A DNA stretch of 64,000 nt. Source: Desulfotomaculum nigrificans DSM 574. GTDB taxonomy: Bacteria > Bacillota > Desulfotomaculia > Desulfotomaculales > Desulfotomaculaceae. The stretch's first letter is position 1, and each line of letters begins with the position of its first letter. Both the position numbers and the translations under genes were made by a program. Below the pieces are notes generated by a model that saw only the letters and a program-made list of their open reading frames with translations, was not told where the DNA came from and made no database searches. Below, piece by piece: positions 45,245 through 54,947 of the stretch. The stretch lies in contig NZ_KI912183.1 in the NCBI RefSeq assembly GCF_000189755.2, forward strand, positions 1,304,257 through 1,368,256, in the 5' to 3' direction.

Positions 45245-45600
45245 CACAATACCTAACAATAAGTTAGATTTTTGTAAACCCGGCCCCCCATGACCAGGCT
45301 TTACACCTCCACGAAAAATTTTCCCTGGGGTGACTGGTGGCCTCGGCCCCGGGAGTCTCACCCGGACGGAAAAACAGTGCTTTACGGGCGCAAAACGCGG
45401 CCATATGGAAAACCACGGGGTTTCCGTCTTGCGTTGACCGTCCAGCAAAAGCCTTGCGGCTCTGCTTCCCGCGATCTGTTAGATGCGGCCTACCGGTTGT
45501 TCCCGTACTCCGGCTAAACGGGGTCACCTACTTGATAAAGCAAGGTGTTTCAAGTCATGCCAGACAGAGTGAAACGATTCCTGTTTGTAACGGGTCAAAC
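45245..45600 (-). ncRNA. candidate omega/reRNA region of the IS607 element
   Basis: The sequence from the 3' end of tnpB to the element end is GC-rich, non-coding on the minus strand and full of short inverted repeats, the place where TnpB guide RNAs are encoded in IS200/IS605 and IS607 elements. The small CTAAC/GTTAG stem marks its distal part. Guide boundary not determinable by eye. Confidence 0.4.
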
Positions 45601-47232
45601 CGTTGTGTACAGAAATCTTTCCGTCCAGCCGCTTGAAGAGTTGCTTCACCTTTCGGGTCATCCCTCTTCCTTCCCCAGGCAAGGAATTTACCTTTTGACT
45701 CAGTTTCTCTTTGACGGCCTGAACTTTCTGCTTTAACTCTTTGGTTATGTACTCTTTGAAACCGATTGCCCGGCGGGCGACGACCAATGCCGCGGCGTGG
45801 TGGATAATTATGCCGTAACGCGCCATGTATTTGTAATAGCCGATGGTGGACGTGTGCGCCGGCCAGACTTGCTTTACACCGACGCCTTCTTTGAAGGCTT
45901 TACGGATGACGGCCTCGACCATCTTCTTGAACGGAAAATTGGCCGCCATGCGGTTGAATTTCCGGTTGGTGTCAAAACGGTCTTTGCCGAAGTCCAGGCT
46001 CTCTAAAGCGATGGGTTTGCCTAAAGTTTTAGCTGTGTCCACCACTACTTTGGCAAGCACGCCAATTAAGTACGTGCGCCGGAAGCCCCGGCTGTAGGAC
46101 AATTCGGGTACCTTGATGTAAAGAAACCCGTTCGGGTGCATGGTTATCTGAAATTCCCCGGCGAATTTGTGCAGTGCTTTCGGATATGGTACGGTGAAAC
46201 TTTCCGGCCAGGGCGCGGGCTGTCCGGTGTAACCGACGTTGGCCAGCGCTGCTCCGTCGGGGTTGGTGTCTGCACCCAGGTAACCATGGTTGGGGTTGGT
46301 CACTAAAACGGGGGCTGTAACGGCAAAGGTGATGTGCACCCTATACCGGCTGTCCCTACCTTTGATTAGCTCCACAGTGTAAGGCACACCTGATAAGAGC
46401 AACTCCAGCACTTTTTGCCGGTGCTTCTCAGGCAGCCAGAGCTTGCCCGTTACCCGGGGGGCCCTGGTCATTATGGGTCTACCCTTCTTGTCTGTCCCTT
46501 TCTGTTCGGACAGGTGAGAGATGGTCACAGACAGGGTGAACTCTCCATTATGCCAGCTTATTTTGAGATTCGGGTTGCCGCCTTTGGTCTCGTCGCCGCG
46601 GGCGTACAGCCTGTCCTGCCGGGCCTGCCGCCATTCTTCTCTCGAAACCCTGCCTCTGCACACTCGCTTCCACAGAGAACGGCTTCCGAAAATTACTTTT
46701 GGTATGGTGCCGTTGTCCCGGTGGACCTTTAGCTCGTCCAGCTTGTCAGCCAGCTTTTTTACCCTGGCTTTGCGGCCGTGTACGGTGTGCTTAAAGTCCT
46801 CGATTTTAGCCGGATTGTTTGCTTTAACAGCCCTGTCCAGGTCTTTTTCTGCCCAACTGAGTTTTTTCTTGGCACGGGCTAACTTTGCTTCTGTTTCTTC
46901 GATCTCCAATACAAGCAGCTCTTTTTGCGATTCAATTACGGCTTTGGCCTTCAGTATGGCGTCGTCGCAATAGCGGGAGTTTATGCCGAATGTTCCTTGA
47001 CCCTGCTTCTTTAGCTCTTGGCGGGAATTATCTTCCTGTAACCGGTTGAAGGCCCAGCGGGTGCAGGAGCAGAACAGCCGCATCTCGGTGTCTAATGGGT
47101 CCTCCATCCCGCGGCTCCACTTTTGAGAGCGGAAGGCAGGGTAGACCTCTGGAAAAATTCGCCGCAGACGGTGCAGCTTATGCCGCCGCCAGTCTTAGTC
47201 GGCTTCTTCTTGTTGTTCTTCCGTTTTTTCAC
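45524..47232 (-). pseudogene. tnpB: TnpB-like RuvC nuclease, frameshifted near its N-terminus
   Basis: From GTG 47232 (nine bases after GGAGG, overlapping tnpA by 38 bases) the frame encodes a Lys-rich start and a CTVCGEFF stretch, then stops. Adding one T to the A run at 47153-47157 (minus-strand T5) joins it to the main frame (PEVYPAFRSQKWSRGMEDPLD), which runs to 45524, about 569 residues in all. RuvC parts: LGADTNPDGAALA and IALESLDFGKDR look normal, but the third motif reads IIIHHAAALVVARR with no Asp, and there is no C-terminal zinc-finger CxxC. It could be a variant nuclease or an inactive, possibly repressor-like one. Confidence 0.75.
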
Positions 47233-47860
47233 TTTGAGATGCCTCCGCTATCAGTTCCCGAAAACCCTGCCTGACCTTCTTCACGCCCCTGGCGCCATAC
47301 AGCCGGGCCGAAAAAGACGTGACTATTGCCAATAAGTCCCTGACCAATTCGGATTGTGCGTCTTCCGGCTCTTTTTCAGCTATGGCTGCGATTTCTACGC
47401 CACAGTACCTTAAATGCCGCTCAATGTACGAATACCCGAACCGGGCCAGCCGGTCGGGATATTCGATAATTAGTTTTTTGTACTCACCCCGCTCGGCCAA
47501 CTTGAGCATGTTTGTCAGACCGCGGCGTTTTTGGTTTAAACCGCTGGCTACGTCCGTTAATTCCGCTTTGACGTTAAATTTGCGTTCTCGGGCATATTGG
47601 CGCAACCGTTCCATCTGCCGGTCCAGGTTGCCCGCATCGGTCTGCTTTTTAGTGGATACCCGGGCGTAAAGCACAACTGCTTCTTGACTATCAGTTAATT
47701 GACCGGACTGCAAAAGCCTGTTGAGTTCGTCCATGGAGTACCGGCGCTGACCGCCAGGTAAACGGACAGGCTTAATCAAGCCTTGCTTCTCCCAGTTGCG
47801 CAGGCTGTTCGGATGTACACCTAATTTCTTTGCCGCTTTGCTTATAGTTAATAGTTCCAT
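47195..47860 (-). CDS. tnpA: IS607 family serine recombinase TnpA
   Basis: 221 residues. A MerR-type helix-turn-helix (TISKAAKKLGVHPNSLRNWEK, residues ~5-25) precedes the resolvase domain with the catalytic Ser in LYARVSTKKQ near ~70, TDVASGLNQKRRGL and YPDRLARFG. The order HTH first, recombinase second defines the IS607 class. Intact, so the element could still move in principle. Confidence 0.92.
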   Translation of the reverse strand: MELLTISKAAKKLGVHPNSLRNWEKQGLIKPVRLPGGQRRYSMDELNRLLQSGQLTDSQEAVVLYARVSTKKQTDAGNLDRQMERLRQYARERKFNVKAELTDVASGLNQKRRGLTNMLKLAERGEYKKLIIEYPDRLARFGYSYIERHLRYCGVEIAAIAEKEPEDAQSELVRDLLAIVTSFSARLYGARGVKKVRQGFRELIAEASQSEKTEEQQEEAD

Positions 47861-47891
47861 AAATTTATTATATTATATTTGTCATGTTTTG

Positions 47892-48674
47892 TTAAGGTTT
47901 GTCGGAAATAAGGTAGCTGTTACAAACCTCCTCTGTTCTTGCTGGTAGGCAACGGGAGATGATGATCTCGCCGAAAGGTTCCTCTTGACTTGCATTTATC
48001 TGGCCCAGCTTTAGCAGCTCTAAAACAGCCAGAAAAGTAACGATAATCTCAATCCGGCTGCTGGTTTGCTTAAAAATTTGGGAAAAGGAGAGTCCCTGGG
48101 GGTACAATACCAGCATGGCCATTAATTGACGCATTTTGTCAGGTGTTTGGATCTCTTCCCTGGTGATCTCCCCGGGGATGGATAAATCCGCTCCGGCCCG
48201 GGCCAGCACCTGGTGTAAAGCCTGCAGAAGCTTTTCCAGGGACAAACCGACCAGAGGATTTCTGGGTTTAAATAAGTGTTGGTACATCTCCACGGAATTG
48301 TTCCTTACATAAACCTTACCCACCTGTCTTTCCTGACTCTTCAGGTAGGAGGCCGCTTCTTTAAATTTTCGATACTCCAGCAGCCGCTGCACCAATTCCT
48401 CCCTGGGGTCGGGGCCTTCCTCTTCACCCGATGCATTATTTTTAGCCGCCCGGGGCAACAGCATCCGCGCCTTAATGGATATTAAGGTAGCGGCCATTAC
48501 CAGAAACTCGCTGGCAACATCCATATCCAGTTGCTGCATCTTTTCCAGATACTCCAAATACTGGGCAGTAATTTGGGCGATGGGGATGTCGTAAATGTTT
48601 ATTTGATCTTTATCAATCAGGTGCAATAAAAGATCCAGCGGTCCTTCAAAGGATGAAAGCTTGACGGAGTACAT
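47892..48674 (-). CDS. scpA: segregation and condensation protein A
   Basis: 260 residues. Kleisin that bridges SMC heads: N-terminal FEGPLDLLLHLIDKDQINIYDI, AATLISIKARMLLPR in the middle, and a winged-helix C-terminus (IEIIVTFLAVLELLKLG). It stops two bases before the boundary assigned to the IS607 element, with its own C-terminus apparently intact. The ribosome site is weak. Confidence 0.93.
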   Translation of the reverse strand: MYSVKLSSFEGPLDLLLHLIDKDQINIYDIPIAQITAQYLEYLEKMQQLDMDVASEFLVMAATLISIKARMLLPRAAKNNASGEEEGPDPREELVQRLLEYRKFKEAASYLKSQERQVGKVYVRNNSVEMYQHLFKPRNPLVGLSLEKLLQALHQVLARAGADLSIPGEITREEIQTPDKMRQLMAMLVLYPQGLSFSQIFKQTSSRIEIIVTFLAVLELLKLGQINASQEEPFGEIIISRCLPARTEEVCNSYLISDKP

Positions 48675-48686
48675 GTCTCACTGGCC

Positions 48687-48809
48687 TTTCTTTGGGGTCG
48701 GGCTTTTTCGCTGTTCGCTTTTCGCTATTCGCCTTTCGCTTTAAAACGGATGTCCAAAAGCGAATGACGAATAGCGAATGGCGAACAACTAACCCAAGAG
48801 GAATACCCT
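48687..48809. repeat. heptad-type intergenic repeat, copy 5
   Basis: TTTCTTTGGGGTCGGG leads into CGCTGTT/CGCTTTT/CGCTATT/CGCCTTT units with 7-base period, then an inverted set (GCGAATGACGAATAGCGAAT, GGCGAAC) and CCCAAGAGGAATACC. The two arms can pair. Lies between scpA and trpS. Confidence 0.78.
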
Positions 48810-49799
48810 TTAGCCAAAAACCGCTTCCCTTACTTCTTCCATGGTTTTTCTGGCTACCGCCCTGGCCCTGGCGGCCCCATCTTGCAGGATTTCTTCTAGG
48901 TAGCCTTTTTTAGACAGTATTTCATTTCTGCGTTCCCGAATTGGTCCCTGGGCCTGCTCCAGGGCGATGGCCAGTTGTTTTTTACAGGCCACGCAGCCAA
49001 TACTGCCGGCCCGGCATTGGGCCTCCAGTTCGGATAACTGCGGGGCATTATATACACCATGGAATTTATGCACCACACAAACTTCCGGATGGCCCGGGTC
49101 GGTTTTACGGATGCGGGCGGGATCGGTAACCATTAAATTGACATTTTTCTTAATTTCGTCAGGATCAGCACCAATAGAGATAACGTTGCCGTAGCTTTTA
49201 CTCATTTTGGCCCCGTCGACCCCCGGCAGGGTAGCAATTTTTTTATGAACCACGGCCTGGGGCTCCGGAAAGACAGGCTTAAACAAGTTATTAAAGCGGC
49301 GGGCTACTTCCCTGGTTAATTCTACATGGGGAAATTGGTCTTCCCCCACCGGTACAGCGGTGGCCTTATACATGAGAATGTCCGCCGCCTGCAACAAAGG
49401 GTAGCCCAGAAAACCGTAGGTATTAATATCCTTACCCATAGCGCCAAATTTTTGAATTTGGTCTTTATAAGTAGGCACCCGCTCCAACCAGGACAGGGGT
49501 GTTATCATGGAAAATATCAAGTGTAATTCGGCGTGTTCTATAACATCAGATTGGGCAAATATAACACTTTTCTCCGGGTCCAAGCCGGAAGCCAGCCAAT
49601 CGGCCACCATTTCTAGGGTATTTTGGCGAATAAATTTAGCCTCTTCCCAACCGGTAGTCAGTGCGTGCCAGTTGGCAATGAAGAAAAAGCATTGGTATTC
49701 ATCCTGCAGCTCAACCCAGTTATTTAATACATTTTGGTGACCCAAATGCAGGCGGCCGGTGGGTCGCATACCGCTTAAGATAATTCCCTTTTTAGACAT
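48810..49799 (-). CDS. trpS: tryptophan--tRNA ligase
   Basis: 329 residues, class I synthetase. PTGRLHLGHQN carries the HIGH-equivalent motif (HLGH) near residue 15, and GAKMSKSYGN the KMSKS motif. The Cys-containing segment CRAGSIGCVACKKQ lies near the C-terminus. No T-box precedes it. It follows the M50 protease gene by 20 bases and is itself followed by scpA. Confidence 0.95.
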   Translation of the reverse strand: MSKKGIILSGMRPTGRLHLGHQNVLNNWVELQDEYQCFFFIANWHALTTGWEEAKFIRQNTLEMVADWLASGLDPEKSVIFAQSDVIEHAELHLIFSMITPLSWLERVPTYKDQIQKFGAMGKDINTYGFLGYPLLQAADILMYKATAVPVGEDQFPHVELTREVARRFNNLFKPVFPEPQAVVHKKIATLPGVDGAKMSKSYGNVISIGADPDEIKKNVNLMVTDPARIRKTDPGHPEVCVVHKFHGVYNAPQLSELEAQCRAGSIGCVACKKQLAIALEQAQGPIRERRNEILSKKGYLEEILQDGAARARAVARKTMEEVREAVFG

Positions 49800-49819
49800 A
49801 GCAATACTCCCTTTGCGTA

Positions 49820-50443
49820 TTATAGAGGCACTCGGGCAATGATTACAGCCAGAGCATTTAACATGTTCATAATAGGATTGATAAAAAAGTTTAAAACAGG
49901 ATTTAGGAGGCCTAAAATAATTAAAAACAATAATATGGCCGATCCATATCGTTCAAGGTTATCGAGCCATTCCTGGCGCCCGGGTAAGATACCCGCCAAA
50001 ATTTTTGAGCCATCCAGGGGGGGCATAGGCAGAAAATTAAAGACCGCCAGGATAACGTTAATATAAATAAAGTACTGTAATATAGCAAACAAATTCCCGG
50101 CGGGCGTTAACAAACCAAACAAAACAGTGCCCAGTATGGCCAACAGCATGTTGGTTACCGGGCCGGCCAGGGATACCAGCATCATCCCCTTTTTAGGATG
50201 ATCAAAGTTCCATGGATTCACCGGCACCGGTTTGGCCCAACCGAAACCGGCTAAAAATAGCAGCAGGGTACCGATAGGATCAAGGTGCTTGAGGGGATTG
50301 AGGGTCAGCCGACCCATGTTTTTGGCCGTATTATCGCCTAACTTGTGAGCCACCCAGGCATGGGCAAACTCGTGAAAGGTTAAGGCCAATAATATAGGCA
50401 GCGCCATTAAGACTAGCTCCCTGGCGGAAGGAAAATTAAACAC
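49820..50443 (-). CDS. site-2 protease family (M50) membrane metalloprotease
   Basis: 207 residues from GTG 50443 behind AAAGGA; overlaps the upstream gene's stop by 8 bases. The zinc motif HEFAH lies in [17 protein letters not shown] at ~residues 20-36, with [14 protein letters not shown] later, within several membrane spans. Such small M50 proteins lack PDZ domains; substrates are unknown. Confidence 0.88.
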   Translation of the reverse strand: MFNFPSARELVLMALPILLALTFHEFAHAWVAHKLGDNTAKNMGRLTLNPLKHLDPIGTLLLFLAGFGWAKPVPVNPWNFDHPKKGMMLVSLAGPVTNMLLAILGTVLFGLLTPAGNLFAILQYFIYINVILAVFNFLPMPPLDGSKILAGILPGRQEWLDNLERYGSAILLFLIILGLLNPVLNFFINPIMNMLNALAVIIARVPL

Positions 50444-53168
50444 TTTGTTTCGTTCCTTTCGATTTATTACCCTTTTTACCCTGGCCGGGCTGACTTCCCG
50501 GCGCCCTTTGCGGTTGCGGAGGATTAGGTTCTATCTTGGGGGCATTATGCTTTTCCAGATAAGCCCGCACGTAGGCCAATTCCTCTTCCCTGGTTTGGAC
50601 CAGACCATCTAACCTGGCCTGCCATACCGAGTCCAGGGCCCGCCGATATAAGGGACCCGGTTTAAAACCCATATCCCTAATATCCTTGCCATTGACGGTG
50701 GGCTTATGTTTGTGTACCGATTCCATTACCAGCCTGAACCGGCGAATGGCATTTTTATCTTCCAACAGGGTTAAAAACAGGGGGTAGGCTTCCCTGGGTA
50801 AAGTCTGGACAATTTTATTTAAAGCCGAGAGCGGCACATCCTCGGGGGCGGATAACCTGCGCAAAGCTTCCCGCCAGTGGGCGATGGTATCCAAAACCTT
50901 ATCTGTTTGCCGACGGCCCAGGTTATATCGCTGGCATATTTGGTAAGCTGTGTCCTGGGTGGTCCAGTGCAAAATAGCTAAAAAGTAAGGCAGCCATTTT
51001 TCCGCCGGTTCCGCCCAACCCCAATTGCGCAGAATCATTAAAGCCTGGGGCATTTCGCTGATCACCGGCTGCACTTCCCAGAAGGTTATCTCCGGGAACA
51101 GGTAATCCCAAACACCCAGCTCAGACATACGGTCCAGCATATGTTCCGGATCCGCTTCTTCCAGTATGCTTTTGAGCTCACCCCACATGCGCTCGGTGGA
51201 CAGCCGGGCGATAACTTTTTCCCGTACAGCCTCTTTAATGAGGCGCATGGTTTGGGGCTCAATGGCCATATCGTATCTTTGCTCAAACCGGATGGCCCGC
51301 AGGATGCGGGTAGGGTCCTCCACAAAGCTTAAATTATGCAATACCCGAATGGCCCCGATTTGCAAGTCTTCCCGGCCGTTGAAGTAATCCACCAGCTCCC
51401 CGAAACGCCCGGGGTTTAAAGCCACCGCCATGGCATTAATGGTAAAGTCCCGGCGGTAAAGATCATGTCTCAGGGAGGATTGTTCCACCTGGGGCAGTGC
51501 CGCCGGGTACTCATAATATTCAACCCTGGCGGTTACCACATCCACCCAGTAGCCATCCGGAAAAATTATTTCGGCCGTGCCGAACTTTTCATGGGTGCGT
51601 ACCCGGCCGCCCAGTACTGCGGCCAGCTGGTTGGCCATCAAAATGCCGTTACCTTCCACCACTAAATCTACGTCGAAGTTTTCAACTTTGAGCAGTACAT
51701 CCCTAACCAGACCGCCCACGGCATAGACCTGATAATTCAGCTTGTCTGCCACTTCACCGGCCTTAGTTAGTATATTCATGATCCGGCCAGGTAACACCCG
51801 TTGCATATCCGGCCTAATATTGGTAGTTTTCGTTGCCAGCACACTTTTATGCGTATAGGTGGTGGAGTAGCGACCCTTAAATCCCTCATGCAGGGTCTGT
51901 AAAACATCGGTTCTGGACACGATGCCCACCACCTTATCCCCTTCCACCACCGGCAGCCGGCCAATATCCTTTTCAATCATTAAATCCTGCACTTCATTAA
52001 TGGTCATATCCTTAGTGGCGGTGATGACGTTGACGGTCATATAGCCTTTCACCGGGGCATGCCCCAGACCATGATGGGTGGCTTTCTCCACATCACGGCG
52101 GGAAATTACGCCCACCAGTTTACCGTCCTTAATCACCGGCAGACCGGTATGACCGTAGCGCAGCATTATCTTACCCGCTTCCTCAATGGTGGTCTCGGGG
52201 AACACCATTTTAACCGGGCTGGACATAATGTCCTTAACTGTCAGGGGCGGCCTTACCTTTTCTTTGATAATTGCCAGCAGTTCCTCCGCCACCTGGTCCA
52301 CTGTTTTACCCTTGACGGTGGCAGAAGCAGCCGCCGGGTGCCCGCCGCCGCCAAACTGCTCCATTACTTCTTTGCAGTTTACTTCCTTCAGGGCGCAGCG
52401 TCCTACCAAATGCACCCGGTCTTCCATTTCCACCACGGTGAAGACCGCGTCAATTTGCTCGATCTCCGCCAGTTTATGAGTAAGCAGGGCGAGACCACCC
52501 ACAAATTCTTCCACACTACCCCGGGCCACCAAAACTTTGGTGCCATTAATCTGGTGATGTTCCGCCGATACCAGTAGTTTCTTTAACAAGGCCTTTTGAT
52601 CCGGGGTTAAGGGACGGCCAAGAAAATCAGCCACCACCGCTAAATTAGCCCCTTGCTCCAGCAAGAAGGCTGCCGCCCGGATATCCCTGGGGGTGGTATT
52701 GGTAAACACCAGGCACCCGGTATCTTCATAGATACCCAGGGCCATAATGGTGGCTTCCAGGGGGGTGATCTCCAATCCCTGGGCCCTGATGCGCTCAATC
52801 AGCAATGTGGTGCAAGCCCCTACCGGTTCTACCACCTCCACTTTACCGCAGACATCCCCGGCTGCCCGGGGGTGGTGGTCATAAATATGTACCTCCACAT
52901 GGGGCCGGTTAAACAGTTCCTTTAGTTTAGAAACCCGGCCGGGGCTTTTGGTATCCACCATAATCAGCCGCTTTACTTTATCAATGTTAATATCCTTAAT
53001 GGTGCGAACGTTTCTCAGGGTATCTTTATGCAGGGCCAGAAACTCCTCAACATTGCGAGATAATTTGCCTGGAAATATTAATTCTGCTCCCGGATAGAGT
53101 TTTTGGGCCGCCACCAGGGAGGCTAAGCCATCCAGATCGGTATTAACGTGAGTGGTGATAATCTCCAT
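50436..53168 (-). CDS. DHH-CBS-tRNA nucleotidyltransferase fusion (A-adding/CCA type)
   Basis: 910 residues. In order: DHH/DHHA1 phosphoesterase domain (~1-305, with NTDLDGLAS, YDHHPRA and GGGGHPAAASA), two CBS domains (~315-435, IMSSPVKMV and YMTVNVITA), and a poly(A)-polymerase-type nucleotidyltransferase domain (~475-620: VGGLVRDVLL, DVDLVVEGNG, RRDFTINAMA) with a helical RNA-binding part. This layout is known for bacterial A-adding enzymes that act with a separate CC-adding enzyme. A basic, Pro/Gln-rich tail closes it. Confidence 0.88.
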   Translation of the reverse strand: MEIITTHVNTDLDGLASLVAAQKLYPGAELIFPGKLSRNVEEFLALHKDTLRNVRTIKDINIDKVKRLIMVDTKSPGRVSKLKELFNRPHVEVHIYDHHPRAAGDVCGKVEVVEPVGACTTLLIERIRAQGLEITPLEATIMALGIYEDTGCLVFTNTTPRDIRAAAFLLEQGANLAVVADFLGRPLTPDQKALLKKLLVSAEHHQINGTKVLVARGSVEEFVGGLALLTHKLAEIEQIDAVFTVVEMEDRVHLVGRCALKEVNCKEVMEQFGGGGHPAAASATVKGKTVDQVAEELLAIIKEKVRPPLTVKDIMSSPVKMVFPETTIEEAGKIMLRYGHTGLPVIKDGKLVGVISRRDVEKATHHGLGHAPVKGYMTVNVITATKDMTINEVQDLMIEKDIGRLPVVEGDKVVGIVSRTDVLQTLHEGFKGRYSTTYTHKSVLATKTTNIRPDMQRVLPGRIMNILTKAGEVADKLNYQVYAVGGLVRDVLLKVENFDVDLVVEGNGILMANQLAAVLGGRVRTHEKFGTAEIIFPDGYWVDVVTARVEYYEYPAALPQVEQSSLRHDLYRRDFTINAMAVALNPGRFGELVDYFNGREDLQIGAIRVLHNLSFVEDPTRILRAIRFEQRYDMAIEPQTMRLIKEAVREKVIARLSTERMWGELKSILEEADPEHMLDRMSELGVWDYLFPEITFWEVQPVISEMPQALMILRNWGWAEPAEKWLPYFLAILHWTTQDTAYQICQRYNLGRRQTDKVLDTIAHWREALRRLSAPEDVPLSALNKIVQTLPREAYPLFLTLLEDKNAIRRFRLVMESVHKHKPTVNGKDIRDMGFKPGPLYRRALDSVWQARLDGLVQTREEELAYVRAYLEKHNAPKIEPNPPQPQRAPGSQPGQGKKGNKSKGTKQSV

Positions 53169-53236
53169 GAGTTCCCCCCCAACTTCTAAGGTGCTCCATG
53201 CTAAATAAATCCAATTATATCATAACAACAATAAAG

Positions 53237-53262
53237 AAAAAAAGCACCCTTTAAGGAGTGCT
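53237..53262 (-). terminator. terminator after lysA
   Basis: Read on minus, AGCACTCCT pairs with AGGGTGCT around TTAA, followed by TTTTTTTC. It lies between lysA and the nucleotidyltransferase gene. Confidence 0.8.
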
Positions 53263-53281
53263 GAGTATCTGAAACGTTAAA

Positions 53282-53343
53282 GGCATTTCTGTTATCCGCA
53301 CGGTGCTTCCGATAGGTCGCTCTCTTAGGATAACAGAAATACC
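53282..53343. repeat. short relative of the 26902-27118 inverted-repeat element
   Basis: GGCATTTCTGTTATCC (53282-53297) and GGATAACAGAAATACC (53328-53343) are inverted repeats with one mismatch. The interior CGGTGCTTCCGATAGG matches CGGTGCTCCGATAGG of the longer element at 27074-27088. It looks like an internally shortened derivative. Confidence 0.65.
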
Positions 53344-53376
53344 TTGCATGTTAGATCAATTTTACCTTCTAAGAAG

Positions 53377-54717
53377 CTACCGAGAGGACGCCAGTTTAAC
53401 CACAGAGGAACGAAGGCGCTCGGGTATCACATCATTACGGATTAAGTCGGCATAGTCCTCCCGCCGGACAATTAAGTCAGCCTTACCGCCACCCACCAGC
53501 ACCATGGCCGGTCGGGGCAGGCGGTTGTAATTCATGGACATGGAATAGTTATAGGCACCGGTGCTGGCCACCGCCAGTATGTCACCGGCTTGTAAAGCCG
53601 GCAGTTCAATGTCCCAAATCAGCATATCACCGGACTCGCAGCATTTACCGGCAATAGAGACCTTTTCCGTATTTGCTTCCGTCATGCGATTGGCCGCACA
53701 GGCTTCATATTTAGCTTGGTAAAGGGCTGGCCGGGGGTTATCACCCATGCCTCCGTCCACCGAAACGTATTTTCTGATGCCGGGAATATCCTTGATAGCC
53801 CCCACGGTATACAGGGTGGTGCCGGCGGGCCCGGAGATGGATCGGCCCGGTTCTACTATAATCTTTGGTAAGGGTAAATTGTACCGGGCGGCTCTGGCCT
53901 TTAATGCTCCCATCATAATATCAGCGTATTCTTTCACCGGTCTGGGTTCATCACCCTGGCAGTAGTAAATCCCCAGGCCGCCACCCAAATCCAATTCCTC
54001 GGTTAAATATCCCGTGGCCCGGTAAACATCCTGGACAAAGTCCATCATTACCTCGGCGGCATGGGCATAGGACTGCAGCTCAAAGATTTGCGAACCAATA
54101 TGGCAGTGGAAGCCCTTTAGTTCCACATTGTTTAACTCCAGGCAACGCTTCACAGCCGCCATGGCCATCCCGTTTTCTATGGCTAAACCAAATTTGGAAT
54201 CAATTTGGCCGGTTTTAATATATTCATGGGTGTGTGCTTCCACACCGGGACTCAGCCGGATGATGATCTTAGCCCTGGTCGCCAATTCGCCGGCAATTTG
54301 ATTAAGCAGTTCCAGTTCGTACAAGTTATCTACTACAATGCGGCCAACTTTATATTCCAGAGCTTGCCTGAGCTCCTCCGGAGATTTGTTGTTGCCGTGG
54401 AAGTATACTCTATGCATGGGGAAGCGAGCCATGGCTGCGGTGTATAGTTCACCACCGGAAACAACATCTAAACCCAATCCCTCTTGCTCGACAATGGTGC
54501 AGACGGCTAAATTGGTCAGGGTTTTACTGGCATAAATTACTTCCGCACCGTATTCTTCGGTAAAGGCCCGGTAGTAATCACGGCAGTTTTGCCTGAACAG
54601 GGCTTCATCAATAACGTATAACGGGGTGCCAAACCTTTGGGCCAATTCAACGGTGTCACAGCCACCGATCTCCAAATGTCCTTTATGATTAACTTTCATG
54701 GTCCCTAATAGTCTCAT
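53377..54717 (-). CDS. lysA: diaminopimelate decarboxylase
   Basis: 446 residues from ATG 54717 behind GGGAGGAG. PLP enzyme making lysine from meso-diaminopimelate. Motifs: VIYASKTLTNLAV (PLP lysine) near residue 60, GFHCHIGSQIF, DLGGGLGI and EPGRSISGPAG. Upstream leader has a stem (GCGG-CCAAGG/CCTTGG-CCGC, near 54811-54836) but no lysine riboswitch that I can recognise. TTGACA near 54876-54881 could be its -35. Confidence 0.94.
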   Translation of the reverse strand: MRLLGTMKVNHKGHLEIGGCDTVELAQRFGTPLYVIDEALFRQNCRDYYRAFTEEYGAEVIYASKTLTNLAVCTIVEQEGLGLDVVSGGELYTAAMARFPMHRVYFHGNNKSPEELRQALEYKVGRIVVDNLYELELLNQIAGELATRAKIIIRLSPGVEAHTHEYIKTGQIDSKFGLAIENGMAMAAVKRCLELNNVELKGFHCHIGSQIFELQSYAHAAEVMMDFVQDVYRATGYLTEELDLGGGLGIYYCQGDEPRPVKEYADIMMGALKARAARYNLPLPKIIVEPGRSISGPAGTTLYTVGAIKDIPGIRKYVSVDGGMGDNPRPALYQAKYEACAANRMTEANTEKVSIAGKCCESGDMLIWDIELPALQAGDILAVASTGAYNYSMSMNYNRLPRPAMVLVGGGKADLIVRREDYADLIRNDVIPERLRSSVVKLASSR

Positions 54718-54947
54718 ATGTTCTCCTCCCAAACCATATTACGTCCGTAATGGCTATTTCTGTCACAGTATCAAAGTTCCTTATTATGGAAGCAAATGTG
54801 CAATATAAATTAAGCGGTCCAAGGGTTCCTTGGGCCGCCAAACGTGCATATCTAAGCACTATTTGATCGTGTCAATTATAGCACAGCGAAAAAAAGAGGG
54901 TCAAGTACCACGCCGTTGAATGCTGTATACTTATCGGCATCAAATAA

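Larger units (their letters stand above)
45236..47890 (-). mobile_element. IS607-type insertion element between scpA and scpB
   Basis: A tnpA serine recombinase and a tnpB nuclease gene, with about 290 bases of non-coding sequence after tnpB, interrupt the usual scpA-scpB order. The exact ends are not defined: scpA stops at 47892 and scpB starts at 45221. Near the tnpB-distal end, CTAAC/GTTAG form a small stem (45253-45267). No target duplication is expected for this family and none was found. Confidence 0.85.

Noticed and set aside
45264-45527. Small frames in the tail of the IS607 element
   Set aside because: They overlap on both strands, lack ribosome sites, and the region fits a non-coding element end better.
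54718-54947. Possible lysine riboswitch upstream of lysA
   Set aside because: Only one simple hairpin is visible; none of the conserved lysine-riboswitch core segments or a terminator was found.
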